A stretch of DNA of 64,000 nt from NCBI RefSeq assembly GCF_031844705.1, contig NZ_CP134609.1, forward strand, positions 992,001 through 1,056,000, read 5' to 3'. Shown here one piece after another: positions 50,460 to 58,808 of this stretch. How positions within the stretch are numbered: position 1 is the stretch's first letter; every line of letters starts with the position of its first letter. The stretch is from Streptomyces sp. ITFR-16 (GTDB taxonomy: Bacteria > Actinomycetota > Actinomycetes > Streptomycetales > Streptomycetaceae). A program made the translations under genes and the position numbers. The notes below the pieces were generated by a model. The model made no database searches. It was given only the letters and a program-made list of their open reading frames with translations, and was not told where the DNA came from.

Positions 50460-51965
50460 ATGTCGTCACCGAGCATCCCTTCCCGACTGCCCCGGTCCGC
50501 CGGAGTCCGCGGCCGCCTGCAGCGCTACGACCTCGCCGTCTTCCAGAATCTGGCCGAGCGGCACTGGCCGGCCGCCGGACCCGTCCTGCCGAGGCTCAGC
50601 CGCAGCGCCAATCACGGGCTGCTGTGGTTCGGCGCCGCGGCGGGCATGGCCGCCTTCGGCGGCAGCGCCCGGGCCCGGCGGGCCGCGCTGCGCGGCATCG
50701 CCTCGCTGGCCGTGGCCTCGGCCGCGATCAACACGGTCGGCAAGGGCGCGGTCCGCAGGCAGCGGCCGATCCTGGACAACGTGCCGGTGATACGGCAGCT
50801 GAAGCGGCAGCCGGTGACCACGTCCTTCCCCTCCGGGCACGCCGCGTCGGCCGCCGCCTTCGCCACCGGGGTGGCCCTGGAGTCGAAGGGCTGGGGTGCG
50901 GTCGTCGCCCCGATCGCCCTGTCCGTGGCCGCGTCCCGCGTCTACACCGGGGTCCACTATCCGAGCGATGTGCTCGCCGGTGCGGCGCTCGGCATAGGGG
51001 CGGCCTTCGCCCTGCGCGGAGTCGTACCGACGCGGGGGCAGCTGCCCGCACCCGGCAGACCCCCGGGCGACGCCCCGGCCCTGCCCGACGGCCAGGACCT
51101 GGTGGTCGTGGTCAACCGGGAGTCGGGCACGGCGACGGCCACGGCCGCTCTGGTCCGGGACGCCCTGCCGAACGCCGAGGTGGTCGAGGTCCCGCCGGCC
51201 CTGCTCTCCGACGAGCTGGAGAAGGCGGCGGGGCGCGGCCGGGCGCTGGGGGTGTGCGGCGGCGACGGCACGGTCAACCAGGCGGCGTCGGTGGCCGCCG
51301 TGCACGGTCTGCCGCTCGTCGTGTTCCCCGGCGGGACGCTCAACCACTTCGCCTACGACCTGGGCATCGAGACGGTGGCGGACGCCTGCGCGGCCCTCGC
51401 GGCGGGGGAAGCGGTCAAGGTGGACCTGGGCCGCTTCCGGCCCGGTCCCGCCGGGCCCGGCGGCGCCCACGGCTACTTCCTGAACGCCTTCAGCCTGGGC
51501 GTGTACCCGGAGCTGGTACGGACCCGGGAGCACTGGGCACCGCGGATCGGCGGCTGGCCGGCCGGTGTCCTGGCGGCCCTGCATGTGCTGCGCGGCCGGC
51601 GTCCGCTGGAGGCCGAATTGCAGGGCCGGCGGCGGCCGCTGTGGCTGCTGTTCGTCGGCAACGGAATGTTCCAGCGGGTCGGGCCCGCGCCGGGGCGGCG
51701 GCACAACCTCGCGGACGGACTGCTGGACGTACGTGTCGTGCACGGCGGCCGGACCCCGGGGCTCAGGCTGCTGGCCACCGCCGTGGCGGGCCCGCTGACC
51801 CGCTCCCCCATGCACGCCGCCGTCCGTCGGCAGCGGGTGCGGATCGCCGGGCTGAAGCCGGGCACCCCCTACGCGTACGACGGTGAAGTGGCGCACAGCC
51901 AGCGGGAGTTGATGATCGACAAGCTGCCGGAGGCGCTGACGGTCTACTGCCCCAGGCCGGTGTGA
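50460..51965 (+). CDS. PAP2 phosphatase fused to a diacylglycerol kinase domain
   Basis: This 501-aa protein joins two lipid enzymes. The N-terminal PAP2 domain (about 25-190) is membrane-embedded and shows the three motifs KGAVRRQRP, PSGHA and SRVYTGVHYPSDVLAG. The C-terminal DAGK-catalytic domain (about 215-500) has the GGDGTVNQ motif and FPGGTLNHFA. Together they could dephosphorylate a phosphatidic-acid-like lipid and phosphorylate diacylglycerol, or handle polyprenyl phosphates. Long in-frame sequence upstream to 47835 is a shadow of other genes; the ATG at 50460 is the right start. A hairpin follows. Confidence 0.92.
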   Translation: MSSPSIPSRLPRSAGVRGRLQRYDLAVFQNLAERHWPAAGPVLPRLSRSANHGLLWFGAAAGMAAFGGSARARRAALRGIASLAVASAAINTVGKGAVRRQRPILDNVPVIRQLKRQPVTTSFPSGHAASAAAFATGVALESKGWGAVVAPIALSVAASRVYTGVHYPSDVLAGAALGIGAAFALRGVVPTRGQLPAPGRPPGDAPALPDGQDLVVVVNRESGTATATAALVRDALPNAEVVEVPPALLSDELEKAAGRGRALGVCGGDGTVNQAASVAAVHGLPLVVFPGGTLNHFAYDLGIETVADACAALAAGEAVKVDLGRFRPGPAGPGGAHGYFLNAFSLGVYPELVRTREHWAPRIGGWPAGVLAALHVLRGRRPLEAELQGRRRPLWLLFVGNGMFQRVGPAPGRRHNLADGLLDVRVVHGGRTPGLRLLATAVAGPLTRSPMHAAVRRQRVRIAGLKPGTPYAYDGEVAHSQRELMIDKLPEALTVYCPRPV

Positions 51966-51988
51966 GACCGGCCCGTCACGGGCGGACG

Positions 51989-52020
51989 AAGGGCGGCCGA
52001 CGCCGATTCGGCCGCCCTTT
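51989..52020. terminator. 12-bp hairpin with T-run after the PAP2/kinase gene
   Basis: AAGGGCGGCCGA at 51989-52000 pairs exactly with 52008-52019, followed by T. It begins 24 nt after the stop. The flanking A and T runs make it a good intrinsic terminator. Confidence 0.85.
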
Positions 52021-52174
52021 CGCATGGGTGCGCACCCGGACCGGCACTGTCCACATCGCAAGATACCCATCTCATCATTCGGCATCCGGGCGTACGGTGG
52101 CGGTACCGATCAGCGCCCCGGGTCCGCGTTTCGTGTGCCGCGTGGCGACCGAGTTCGAGAGAGGACGCACGGCC

Positions 52175-52984
52175 ATGTCGAAGGAGACCGCCGTCTACAC
52201 CCACGGCCACCACGAGTCGGTGCTGCGCTCGCACCGCTGGCGTACCGCCGCCAATTCCGCGGCCTACCTCATCGGCGAACTCCGTCCCGGCAGGCGCCTG
52301 CTGGACGTCGGCTGCGGGCCCGGCACGATCACCGCCGACCTGGCCGCACTGGTCGCTCCCGGCCGCGTGACGGCCGTCGACACCACCCGGGAGATCCTGG
52401 ACCAGGCGGCTGCGGCGGCGGCCGAACGCGGCCTGGACAACGTCGAGTTCGCCACCGCCGACGTGCACGCCCTGGACTTCCCCGACGACTCGTTCGACGT
52501 GGTCCACGCCCACCAGGTGCTCCAGCACGTGGGCGACCCGGTGCAGGCGCTGCGCGAGATGCGCCGGGTCTGCCGGCCCGGCGGCATCGTCGCGGCCCGC
52601 GACAGCGACTACGCGGCGATGACCTGGTACCCCGAGTCGCCGGGGCTGGACGTCTGGCAGGACGTGTACGGGCGGGTGGCCCGGGGCAACGGCGGCGAGC
52701 CGGACGCCGGCCGCCGGCTGCTCTCCTGGGCCCGGCAGGCGGGCTTCACCGACATCACCCCGACGGCCGGGTCCTGGTGTTTCGCCACCCCGGAGAGCCG
52801 GGCGTGGTGGAGCGGCCTGTGGGCGGACCGTACCGTCGGCTCGGTCTACGCGAAGCTCGCCGTCGACGGCGGCCACACCACCGCCGGGCAGCTGGCCGAG
52901 ATCGCCGAGGCGTGGCGCGGCTGGGGCGAGCAGGAGGACGGCTGGTTCATGGTCCCGCACGGCGAGGTGCTCTGCCGCGTCTGA
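52175..52984 (+). CDS. class I SAM-dependent methyltransferase (UbiE/MenG-like)
   Basis: This 269-aa enzyme has motif I LLDVGCGPGTITADLA (about 45-60), DTTREILDQA, the post-motif segment TADVHALDFPDDSFDVVHAHQVLQH and RVCRPGGIVAARDSDY. It resembles ubiquinone/menaquinone-type or arsenite-type small-molecule methyltransferases. The ATG at 52175 has GAGAGGAC upstream; the longer frame to 51962 crosses the terminator and is not used. A hairpin follows the gene. The acceptor is unknown. Confidence 0.9.
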   Translation: MSKETAVYTHGHHESVLRSHRWRTAANSAAYLIGELRPGRRLLDVGCGPGTITADLAALVAPGRVTAVDTTREILDQAAAAAAERGLDNVEFATADVHALDFPDDSFDVVHAHQVLQHVGDPVQALREMRRVCRPGGIVAARDSDYAAMTWYPESPGLDVWQDVYGRVARGNGGEPDAGRRLLSWARQAGFTDITPTAGSWCFATPESRAWWSGLWADRTVGSVYAKLAVDGGHTTAGQLAEIAEAWRGWGEQEDGWFMVPHGEVLCRV

Positions 52985-52993
52985 GCACACGGC

Positions 52994-53023
52994 CCCGGTT
53001 CCCGGCCGGTGCCGGGAACCGGG
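52994..53023. terminator. 13-bp perfect hairpin after the methyltransferase
   Basis: CCCGGTTCCCGGC at 52994-53006 is the exact complement of 53011-53023, with a 4-nt loop. It starts 10 nt after the stop. Confidence 0.8.
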
Positions 53024-53067
53024 AAGCGGCCCCTCCCGAATCGATCACACGGCCCCCACCGGCCAAC

Positions 53068-53073
53068 TAACCT
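53068..53073 (+). promoter_or_regulatory. -10 hexamer of a likely leaderless VOC transcript
   Basis: TAACCT ends 7 nt before the ATG at 53081, with no ribosome-binding site. Confidence 0.5.
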
Positions 53074-53080
53074 GTTCCGC

Positions 53081-53452
53081 ATGGAAATCCTGGGAACCAC
53101 GCTGCGGATCTGCGTCGACGACCTGGAGGCCGCGGTGGCCTTCTACGAGGGCCTCACGGCCAGTCCGGCGCAGCGCTTCGAGCGCGGCGGGGTCTCGGTC
53201 GCCGCGATCGGCTGCTTTCTGCTGATGAGCGGACCCGAGTCCGAGCTGGAGATCCTGCGGAAGGTGACGGCGACGATCGCCGTCAAGGACGTGGACGAGG
53301 CGCACGCCGCCCTGACCCGGGTCGGCGCACGCGTCATCGCGGGCCCGGTGCCGACACCGGTCGGCCGCAACCTGATCGCCGTCCACCCGGACGGCTCGGT
53401 CTTCGAGTACGTGGACCGCAGGCTCAGCGGCCGGGGCATCATCGGCGCCTAG
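53081..53452 (+). CDS. VOC family (glyoxalase/bleomycin-resistance-like) protein
   Basis: This 123-aa protein has the vicinal-oxygen-chelate fold: LRICVDDLEAAVAFYEGLTA at the N-terminus, a paired beta-alpha-beta-beta-beta half, and IAVHPDGSVFEYVDRR at the end with the late Glu ligand. The first His ligand of metal-dependent members is absent, so it may be a binding protein. Its stop TAG overlaps the stop of the convergent TmrB-like pseudogene within CCTAGG. Function unknown. Confidence 0.85.
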   Translation: MEILGTTLRICVDDLEAAVAFYEGLTASPAQRFERGGVSVAAIGCFLLMSGPESELEILRKVTATIAVKDVDEAHAALTRVGARVIAGPVPTPVGRNLIAVHPDGSVFEYVDRRLSGRGIIGA

Positions 53453-54014
53453 GTGTGCTGTCCCGGGGACCCGGCCGGCACGAGCCCCGCGTGGGCCAGC
53501 ACGCTGTCGGCCGGCTCAGGGGCCGGGCGCTCGCCGTCGAGGACGACGGTCCCCTCCCGCAGGGTGTCCGCGGCGGCCACTCACTCGGCGATCTGCGCCT
53601 TGCCCCAGCGCCGGGCCGCTTCGTCGCGCTCCGGGTCGCCGGGCACCACGACCCGTGCGTCCAGCCGGCGTTCGAGCACCGGCGCCGACACCTTCGGGAA
53701 GTGGTGGACCGGCACGCCCGCCGTCTCCAGGGCCCCGAAGATCTCGTCCGCGTACTGCGGACGGACGACGGTCATCGGGGCCAGGACCGGCCGGCCGTAC
53801 TCCTCGACCAGTCCCTGGGCCGGCGAGGCCACCTGCTTGCGCCACAGCGGGATGTGCTGGAAGTTGCCGTTCGGCACCTCCACGATCGCGCGCAGGACGA
53901 AGCCGGTCTGCTCGGGGTCGTGGACGAGGGCGTCCGGCAGTCTGCGCCGCGCCGCAGCTCCGCCACCAGCGTGGTCTTGCCGCTGCCGAACGCCCCGTTG
54001 ATCCAGACGATCAT
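53449..54014 (-). pseudogene. TmrB-like P-loop ATP-binding protein, broken by frameshift and nonsense codon
   Basis: The ATG at 54014 starts MIVWINGAFGSGKTTLVAEL, with a clear Walker A, as in TmrB (tunicamycin resistance) and related kinase-like proteins. After codon 22, in a CGCC/GCCG-rich run near 53945-53955, the frame shifts; one missing base restores LPDALVHDPEQTGFVLRAI, a TmrB-type continuation. That frame then runs through IPLWRKQ and ARRWGKAQIAE to a TGA at 53581-53583. Reading through it gives VAAADTLREGTVVLDGERP and a TAG at 53449, overlapping the VOC stop. A Cys stands there in TmrB (QIDRC). The full length of 566 nt is one short of a multiple of three. Sequencing error could explain one lesion but hardly both. 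Confidence 0.85.
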
Positions 54015-54048
54015 GTACCGCCGCTCCCTTTCGCCGCCCTGTTCCCCG

Positions 54049-56019
54049 TCATGTGCGCGGCCTCATGCGGTAGTTGTACCGGTCCGGCAGCGGCTCGTCC
54101 GTGAGCTGCTCCCACACCTCCTCCAGGATCTCCGCCCCCTCGCGCAGGTCGGCCACCTCGAAACCCCTGTCGAACAGTGCCCGCGCGGCCTCCCGGTCGC
54201 CCTCCGCGAGCAGCAGCCGGGCCTCCAGCAGACGGAAGCGGCCCCGGTCGCGGATCTCCGGGAACAGCCCCGCCCACACCGTGCGCGCCTGCGCCGTCCG
54301 GCCCGCCGTCAGCAGGGCCTCGATCGCCTCCCGGCCGAGCGCCGCCGTGGCCGCGGTCCACGCCTCGCCGTCGTCGGAGCGCTGTGCGCACAGGTCGTCG
54401 AACGCCTCCGTGTAGTGGTCGGCGGCCCGGTCGGCCTGCCCGCCCTCCTGCGCGGCGACGGCCAGGCAGCGCAGGAGCGGCCAGCGGGAGCGGGCGACGG
54501 CCAGTCCGCGTTCCCAGCTGCGGACGGCCTGGGCGCGGTCGTCCGCGTGCCACTGGGCGATGCCGAGGTGGTACTCGGTGAGCGGATCGGCGGAGGCCGT
54601 CTCCAGCATGTCCCGCCAGTGCGGCGAGACCAGGGAGGGCCCGGGCGGGGTCGCGGCGTCAGGTTCGGGGAACGCACCCTGCTCCAGCAACTCCAGCCAG
54701 GGCGCCTGCTGTTCACCGAGGGTGGTCTCGGCGAAGGGGGTGCCGGGCAGCTTGTGCCCGGCGCGCCGCACTTCCAGGGCGCCCCAGCCCGATCCGGTGG
54801 CGAGGATCTCGCCCGGCTCGGTGTCGGCGCAGCGCCGCCACGCCTCGTAGGCGGCGTCCACATCGGCGCGCGGGAGGACCGCGGCGAGCCGCTGCTCGGT
54901 CTCGGCGCGGGCGGCGGCCCAGTCGTCGCCGTGCACGGTGGCGGGGTCGGCACTCAGGGGACCGTAGGACTCCAGCCAGCTGAACTCGCCGCCCGGCTCC
55001 AGCGGTACGTGTTCGAGCTGGGTGCGGGCCAGGCCGGCCTGGATCTCGGCGTAGCCGGGGGTGCCGGGCTCGGTGAGCCATTCCTGCCAGCGGCGGCCGC
55101 CGGGGCCGCTGCCCCAGAGGAAGAGCTTGCGCCCGCGCAGCAGTTCGGTGGAGGTCTGGACGAGCCCGTGGCCCTCCCCGTCGAGCGAGGCGATCCAGCG
55201 GCGGGCGCCGTCGGGCACCTCGTAGAAGTAGTCGGCGGGGTAGTCGCTGCGCAGCGGGTACGTCCGGTCGACGCCGCCGGTCTCGGGCATCGGGACCCGG
55301 TTGAGGGTGCGCTCGTAGCCGAAGTGCCAGGCCTCGTCGGCCGGGGCCAGCACCCGGGTGCCCTCGTCCTCCGGCACGGCGATGTTGGACCACCAGTAGA
55401 CGGGCGCGGGGTGCTCGTGCGGATTGCGTATCCGTACGCCGACATGCAGGAAGTCGGAGTCCCCGGGCAGCCACAGGTCCACCTGGAAGGGCAGGTCGCG
55501 CAGCCGCTCCCACTCCCAGAGGCGGACCATCTCACCGCCGTCGGGCGCCGGGACGACGGCCGCGTGGACCGGGGCGCAGGACAGGGTGGTGTGGCCGGTG
55601 GCGCCGATGTTCCATTCGATGCCGCCGGAGAACCAGGCGCCGTTGAGCGCGAAGTCGGCGGGCTGGAGCACCGGGTTGGCGTAGACGAGGTCGCGGCCGG
55701 TCGGCTTGTGGACGAGCGAGTGGATACGGCCGCCGAGCCCGGGCAGCACGGTGGCGCGCAGCCGGTCGTTCTCGATCACGATCGCGTCGAGGTCCGTGGG
55801 CGTGCGCTCGCGTCCGTACCCGTCGAGCGTGCGGACGGGAAGGACGGTGGCCAGCGGCGCGTGCCCGAGCTGGCGGGCCATGTCGCGCGGCAGTCCGTCC
55901 CGGTCCCGGTCGTCGATGACATGCATCTCGTCCAGAGGCCGCAGCGCGGGCAGCGGATTCTCCGGCCCCGTCGCCGCGGCGGGCAGGGTCAGTACGGCAC
56001 GTCGTACGGTGGTGGCCAA
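54049..56019 (-). CDS. DUF5107 domain protein with C-terminal TPR repeats
   Basis: This 656-aa protein has an N-terminal galactose-mutarotase-like DUF5107 domain (about 40-370). Features include ENDRLRATVLPGLGGRIHSLVHKPTGRDLVYANPVLQPADF, WFSGGIEWN and YWWSNIAVPEDEGTRVL. The C-terminal third is tetratricopeptide-like helices (EYHLGIAQWHADDRAQAVRSWERGLA). There is no signal peptide. The start is uncertain: the TTG at 56019, with GAGGGAG upstream, gives an N-terminus like LATTVRRAVLTLPA seen in related proteins. It likely binds or acts on a carbohydrate; such genes often lie near sugar transporters, but not here. Confidence 0.85.
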   Translation of the reverse strand: MATTVRRAVLTLPAAATGPENPLPALRPLDEMHVIDDRDRDGLPRDMARQLGHAPLATVLPVRTLDGYGRERTPTDLDAIVIENDRLRATVLPGLGGRIHSLVHKPTGRDLVYANPVLQPADFALNGAWFSGGIEWNIGATGHTTLSCAPVHAAVVPAPDGGEMVRLWEWERLRDLPFQVDLWLPGDSDFLHVGVRIRNPHEHPAPVYWWSNIAVPEDEGTRVLAPADEAWHFGYERTLNRVPMPETGGVDRTYPLRSDYPADYFYEVPDGARRWIASLDGEGHGLVQTSTELLRGRKLFLWGSGPGGRRWQEWLTEPGTPGYAEIQAGLARTQLEHVPLEPGGEFSWLESYGPLSADPATVHGDDWAAARAETEQRLAAVLPRADVDAAYEAWRRCADTEPGEILATGSGWGALEVRRAGHKLPGTPFAETTLGEQQAPWLELLEQGAFPEPDAATPPGPSLVSPHWRDMLETASADPLTEYHLGIAQWHADDRAQAVRSWERGLAVARSRWPLLRCLAVAAQEGGQADRAADHYTEAFDDLCAQRSDDGEAWTAATAALGREAIEALLTAGRTAQARTVWAGLFPEIRDRGRFRLLEARLLLAEGDREAARALFDRGFEVADLREGAEILEEVWEQLTDEPLPDRYNYRMRPRT

Positions 56020-56232
56020 GGCAACCTCGCTCCCTCGCGCGGGCCGCCGCAGGTCCGGGCGCCCCCCGATGACCATGGAACACGCTCGACGCCGCGCGGA
56101 CCAGGGGCGAAGCCGCCAGACTTCGGCAAAGCACGGAGTTCACCCCCGCGATATTGCGTTTCGGTCCCCTCCGGGGCGCCATAGGATCCCCGGCGAGGCG
56201 GGGGACATACGCGACAGGGACGGCGGGACACA

Positions 56233-56586
56233 ATGAGCACGCAGCACACGTACCGGGTGATCGTGCGCGGCACGTGGGAGAACCTGACGGACGCGGCGCG
56301 CACCCGGCTGCTCGCCGAGGTGGAGGACCACGGCCTGGCCGCGATGCGGTTCAGCGAGGAGGGCTCGCTGACCTACGACCGCGTACTCAAGCACTTCAGC
56401 TTCCGGTACGTGGTGGTCTCGGACGCCGAGGACGGCAAGGAGATGGCGTCCGCGATCGCCGAGGACCGGGCGGGGACGACACTGCGCGAGGCGGGGTACG
56501 GACACGGCGAACTGCGCTCCACGGCGACGGACATGGACACCATGAAGATCAACTACAAGGGGCCGCGGGGGCCGGGGGCGGCCTGA
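56233..56586 (+). CDS. DUF6204 family protein
   Basis: This 117-aa small protein matches the DUF6204 family: the start HTYRVIVRGTWENLTDAARTRLL, then DHGLAAMRFSEEGSLTYDRVLKHFSFRYVVV and MDTMKINYKGP. It has no signal peptide or membrane segment and no catalytic motif I recognise. Its alternating strand/helix pattern suggests a ferredoxin-like fold (inference). It is divergent from the DUF5107 gene across 213 nt. Function unknown. Confidence 0.88.
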   Translation: MSTQHTYRVIVRGTWENLTDAARTRLLAEVEDHGLAAMRFSEEGSLTYDRVLKHFSFRYVVVSDAEDGKEMASAIAEDRAGTTLREAGYGHGELRSTATDMDTMKINYKGPRGPGAA

Positions 56587-56651
56587 CGCCGCCCCCCTCG
56601 GCGAGGGCTGCGGTGCTTCCGGGCAAGGGACTTGGGCAAAAGTTCGGCACG

Positions 56652-56674
56652 AGTGCTTACTAAGCACTTAGTAA
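56652..56674. promoter_or_regulatory. nested palindromic operator upstream of the SGNH hydrolase gene
   Basis: TTACTAAG (56657-56664) and CTTAGTAA (56667-56674) are perfect inverted repeats around CA. An overlapping inverted repeat pairs AGTGCTT (56652-56658) with AAGCACT (56662-56668). It is an AT-rich island in GC-rich DNA, 50-72 nt upstream of the start. The shape suits a TetR-type dimer. Confidence 0.65.
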
Positions 56675-56723
56675 CCATGCTTGTATGCGGCCCAGGACTC
56701 CACCAGGGCAACTAGAAGCACTC

Positions 56724-58004
56724 ATGTTTCGAGCTACGTCCGCACTGATGATCGTGGCCGCACTGACCTGCACGGCGACGGCTGCGACGGCCGGGACACC
56801 GGCGGCCCGTTCGCCCCAGCACTCCGGGGCGGCCTCGTGGCACACCTCGTGGGCCAACGCCCAGCACAGCCTGGCACCCACCCCGCTGCGCGATCAGTCC
56901 GTACGCATGATCAGCCGTCTCAGCCAGGGCGGGGACGCGCTCCGCATCCGGGTACAGAACACCTTCGGCAAGAATCCCCTGACCGTGGATGCGGCCACCG
57001 TCGCGCCGAGCGGCGGGCAGAGCGCCGCGCTGGAGGGCCGGCCGCAGAAGGTCACGTTCGCGGGCCGGGGGAAAGTGGTCGTTCCGGCGGGCGGCGAGGT
57101 CTGGAGCGACGCGGTCGCGATGAGGACCCGGGCACAGGACGACGTGGCGGTTTCGCTGGCCGTGGCGGGCGAGGCGAGCGCGGGCAGCCATGACGCGGCC
57201 TTCCGCACCAACTACCTTTCCGCGCCGGGTTCCGGTGACCGTACGGCGGACAGGGGTGCGGGCGCGTACAGCGAGACCGTCGAGTCGACGTATCTGGTCA
57301 CGGCGGTGGACGTACGCAACAGGGACCTCAGGGGCACGCTGGTCGCCTACGGGAGTTCCGTGGTGGACGGCACGGGGAGCACCAACTGCGGCGCCGGGTG
57401 CACCGAGCTGGGCAACAACCGGCGCTGGACCGACGACCTGGCCCGCAGGATCGACACGGAGCTGCCGGCCGGGCGCCGGTTCGCGGTCGCCAACGCCGGG
57501 GTCATCGGCACCACCAGCGCGGCGGACTGCCCCGGCACCGACCCCTACTTCCGGGGCCTGGACTCGCTGGCCCGTCTGAAGCGTGACGTGCTGTCGCTGC
57601 ACGGGGTGACCGGCGTGCTCTTCTACTACGGGACCAATGACCTCGCGGCGGGGTGCGGCGCCGACCAGGTCATCGCGAGCTATCGCGCGACGTTCGCACG
57701 GCTCCACGCGGCCGGGATCAAGGTGTACGTCACGCCCGTGACCCCGCGTCCCGGCTACAGCGACGCCGCGAACCGGGCGAGGCACGAGGTGGCCGGCTTC
57801 GTGAAGAAGTGGGGCACCTGCACCGGTACGTGCGACGGCGTCATCGACTTCGACCAGGTCCTGAAGGACCCGGTGAAGCCGAACAGCATCAACCCCGCCT
57901 ACGACACCGGTGACGGAGTGCACGTCAACATCGCGGGCCAGCAGGCCCTCGCGGACTTCGTCTCCCTGCCCATGGTGACGTCGTCGGAGCGTGCCCCGCG
58001 CTGA
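56724..58004 (+). CDS. secreted SGNH/GDSL-family hydrolase
   Basis: This 426-aa exported protein has a signal peptide (LMIVAALTCTATAATAG). The SGNH esterase domain covers the C-terminal 230 residues: block I AYGSSVVDGTGS in place of the usual GDS, block II-like NAGVIGTTSA with Gly, block III YYGTNDLAAG with Asn, and block V DTGDGVHVN with the Asp-x-x-His dyad. An N-terminal jelly-roll-like domain (about 35-190) precedes it. The ATG at 56724 is preferred over 56685 because the signal peptide then has a normal start. It probably removes acyl groups from lipids or polysaccharides outside the cell. A convergent TetR gene lies 21 nt downstream. Confidence 0.88.
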   Translation: MFRATSALMIVAALTCTATAATAGTPAARSPQHSGAASWHTSWANAQHSLAPTPLRDQSVRMISRLSQGGDALRIRVQNTFGKNPLTVDAATVAPSGGQSAALEGRPQKVTFAGRGKVVVPAGGEVWSDAVAMRTRAQDDVAVSLAVAGEASAGSHDAAFRTNYLSAPGSGDRTADRGAGAYSETVESTYLVTAVDVRNRDLRGTLVAYGSSVVDGTGSTNCGAGCTELGNNRRWTDDLARRIDTELPAGRRFAVANAGVIGTTSAADCPGTDPYFRGLDSLARLKRDVLSLHGVTGVLFYYGTNDLAAGCGADQVIASYRATFARLHAAGIKVYVTPVTPRPGYSDAANRARHEVAGFVKKWGTCTGTCDGVIDFDQVLKDPVKPNSINPAYDTGDGVHVNIAGQQALADFVSLPMVTSSERAPR

Positions 58005-58025
58005 CCCCTACCGAGCCGGGCCGGC

Positions 58026-58622
58026 TCACGCCGCCTTTCCTTGCTGGAGACCGAGCAGGAGCAGATCGATCAGACGGCGCGGGTCGTAGCGGGGGTCGCC
58101 GTCCGGCGCGACGCAGAGGTTGCCGATGCCGCGCATGAGTTCGTAGGGCTGGATGTCGGTACGGATCTCGCCCGCCTCCGCCGCGGCAGCGAGCAGTTCT
58201 TCGGCCACCGGCAGCAGACGGTCGAGGAAGAACGTGTGCAGCGCGTTGAAGCCGCTGCTGTCGGGCTGCATCGAATGGGCCAGTCCGTGCTTGGTGACCA
58301 GGAAGTCGACGAAGAGGTCGATCCACTGGCGCAGCGCCGTCAGCGGCGAGTCGGCGCTCGCGAGCAGCTGCGGGCCCGCGTCGGCGCACTCCTCGACCTG
58401 GTGACGGAAGACGGCGACGACGAGGTCGGCCCGGGCGGGAAAGTGACGGTAGACGGTCCCCATGCCGACACCGGCCCTGGCCGCGATCTCACGGACCGGC
58501 GCGTCGACACCCGATTCCACGAAGACCTCCGCCGCAGCCGCGAGCAGCTTCTGCCGACTGCGCACCGCGTCGGCCCGCGTGCTCCGTGCCGCATCCGATG
58601 AGGGCTTGCCCGCTGGAGACAT
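58026..58622 (-). CDS. TetR family transcriptional regulator
   Basis: This 198-aa regulator has the TetR HTH: LLAAAAEVFVESGVDAPVREIAARAGVGMGTVYRHFPARADLVVAVF spans residues about 28-75. The rest is an all-helical ligand domain. The ATG at 58622 has AAGGA 8 nt upstream, and two in-frame GTG codons lie just before it. A large inverted repeat stands directly upstream, overlapping the expected transcription start. The nearest targets are its own gene and perhaps the convergent SGNH hydrolase, whose promoter has a different palindrome. Confidence 0.92.
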   Translation of the reverse strand: MSPAGKPSSDAARSTRADAVRSRQKLLAAAAEVFVESGVDAPVREIAARAGVGMGTVYRHFPARADLVVAVFRHQVEECADAGPQLLASADSPLTALRQWIDLFVDFLVTKHGLAHSMQPDSSGFNALHTFFLDRLLPVAEELLAAAAEAGEIRTDIQPYELMRGIGNLCVAPDGDPRYDPRRLIDLLLLGLQQGKAA

Positions 58623-58649
58623 CACCACATCCTTCCCTTCGCCGTCGCG

Positions 58650-58690
58650 ACGGACCAGCGCTCCGTTCGATATCCGGAGCGCTGGTCCGT
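58650..58690. promoter_or_regulatory. 16-bp inverted repeat over the tetR promoter
   Basis: 58650-58665 pairs perfectly with 58675-58690 around a 9-nt spacer; each arm contains AGCGCT. A minus-strand TATGAT -10 element (58691-58696) abuts it, so the repeat covers the probable transcription start, 28 nt upstream of the TetR start codon. This is a standard autorepressor arrangement. Confidence 0.65.
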
Positions 58691-58808
58691 ATCATAAATG
58701 GAGCAAGGTTCCGCTTCGGTGCCAGCTTAGCCGATCCGGACACCCGTGGCTGCTGCCGTGCCGCGTACCGGCCGGTGTGCGCGCCCAGGGGCTGATCGAC
58801 GCGTCCGG

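Noticed and set aside
53581..54014. Two separate small genes, or a programmed frameshift, in place of the TmrB-like pseudogene
   Set aside because: The second lesion is a stop codon with clear homologous sequence after it. There is no slippery heptamer or pseudoknot, so decay is the simpler reading.
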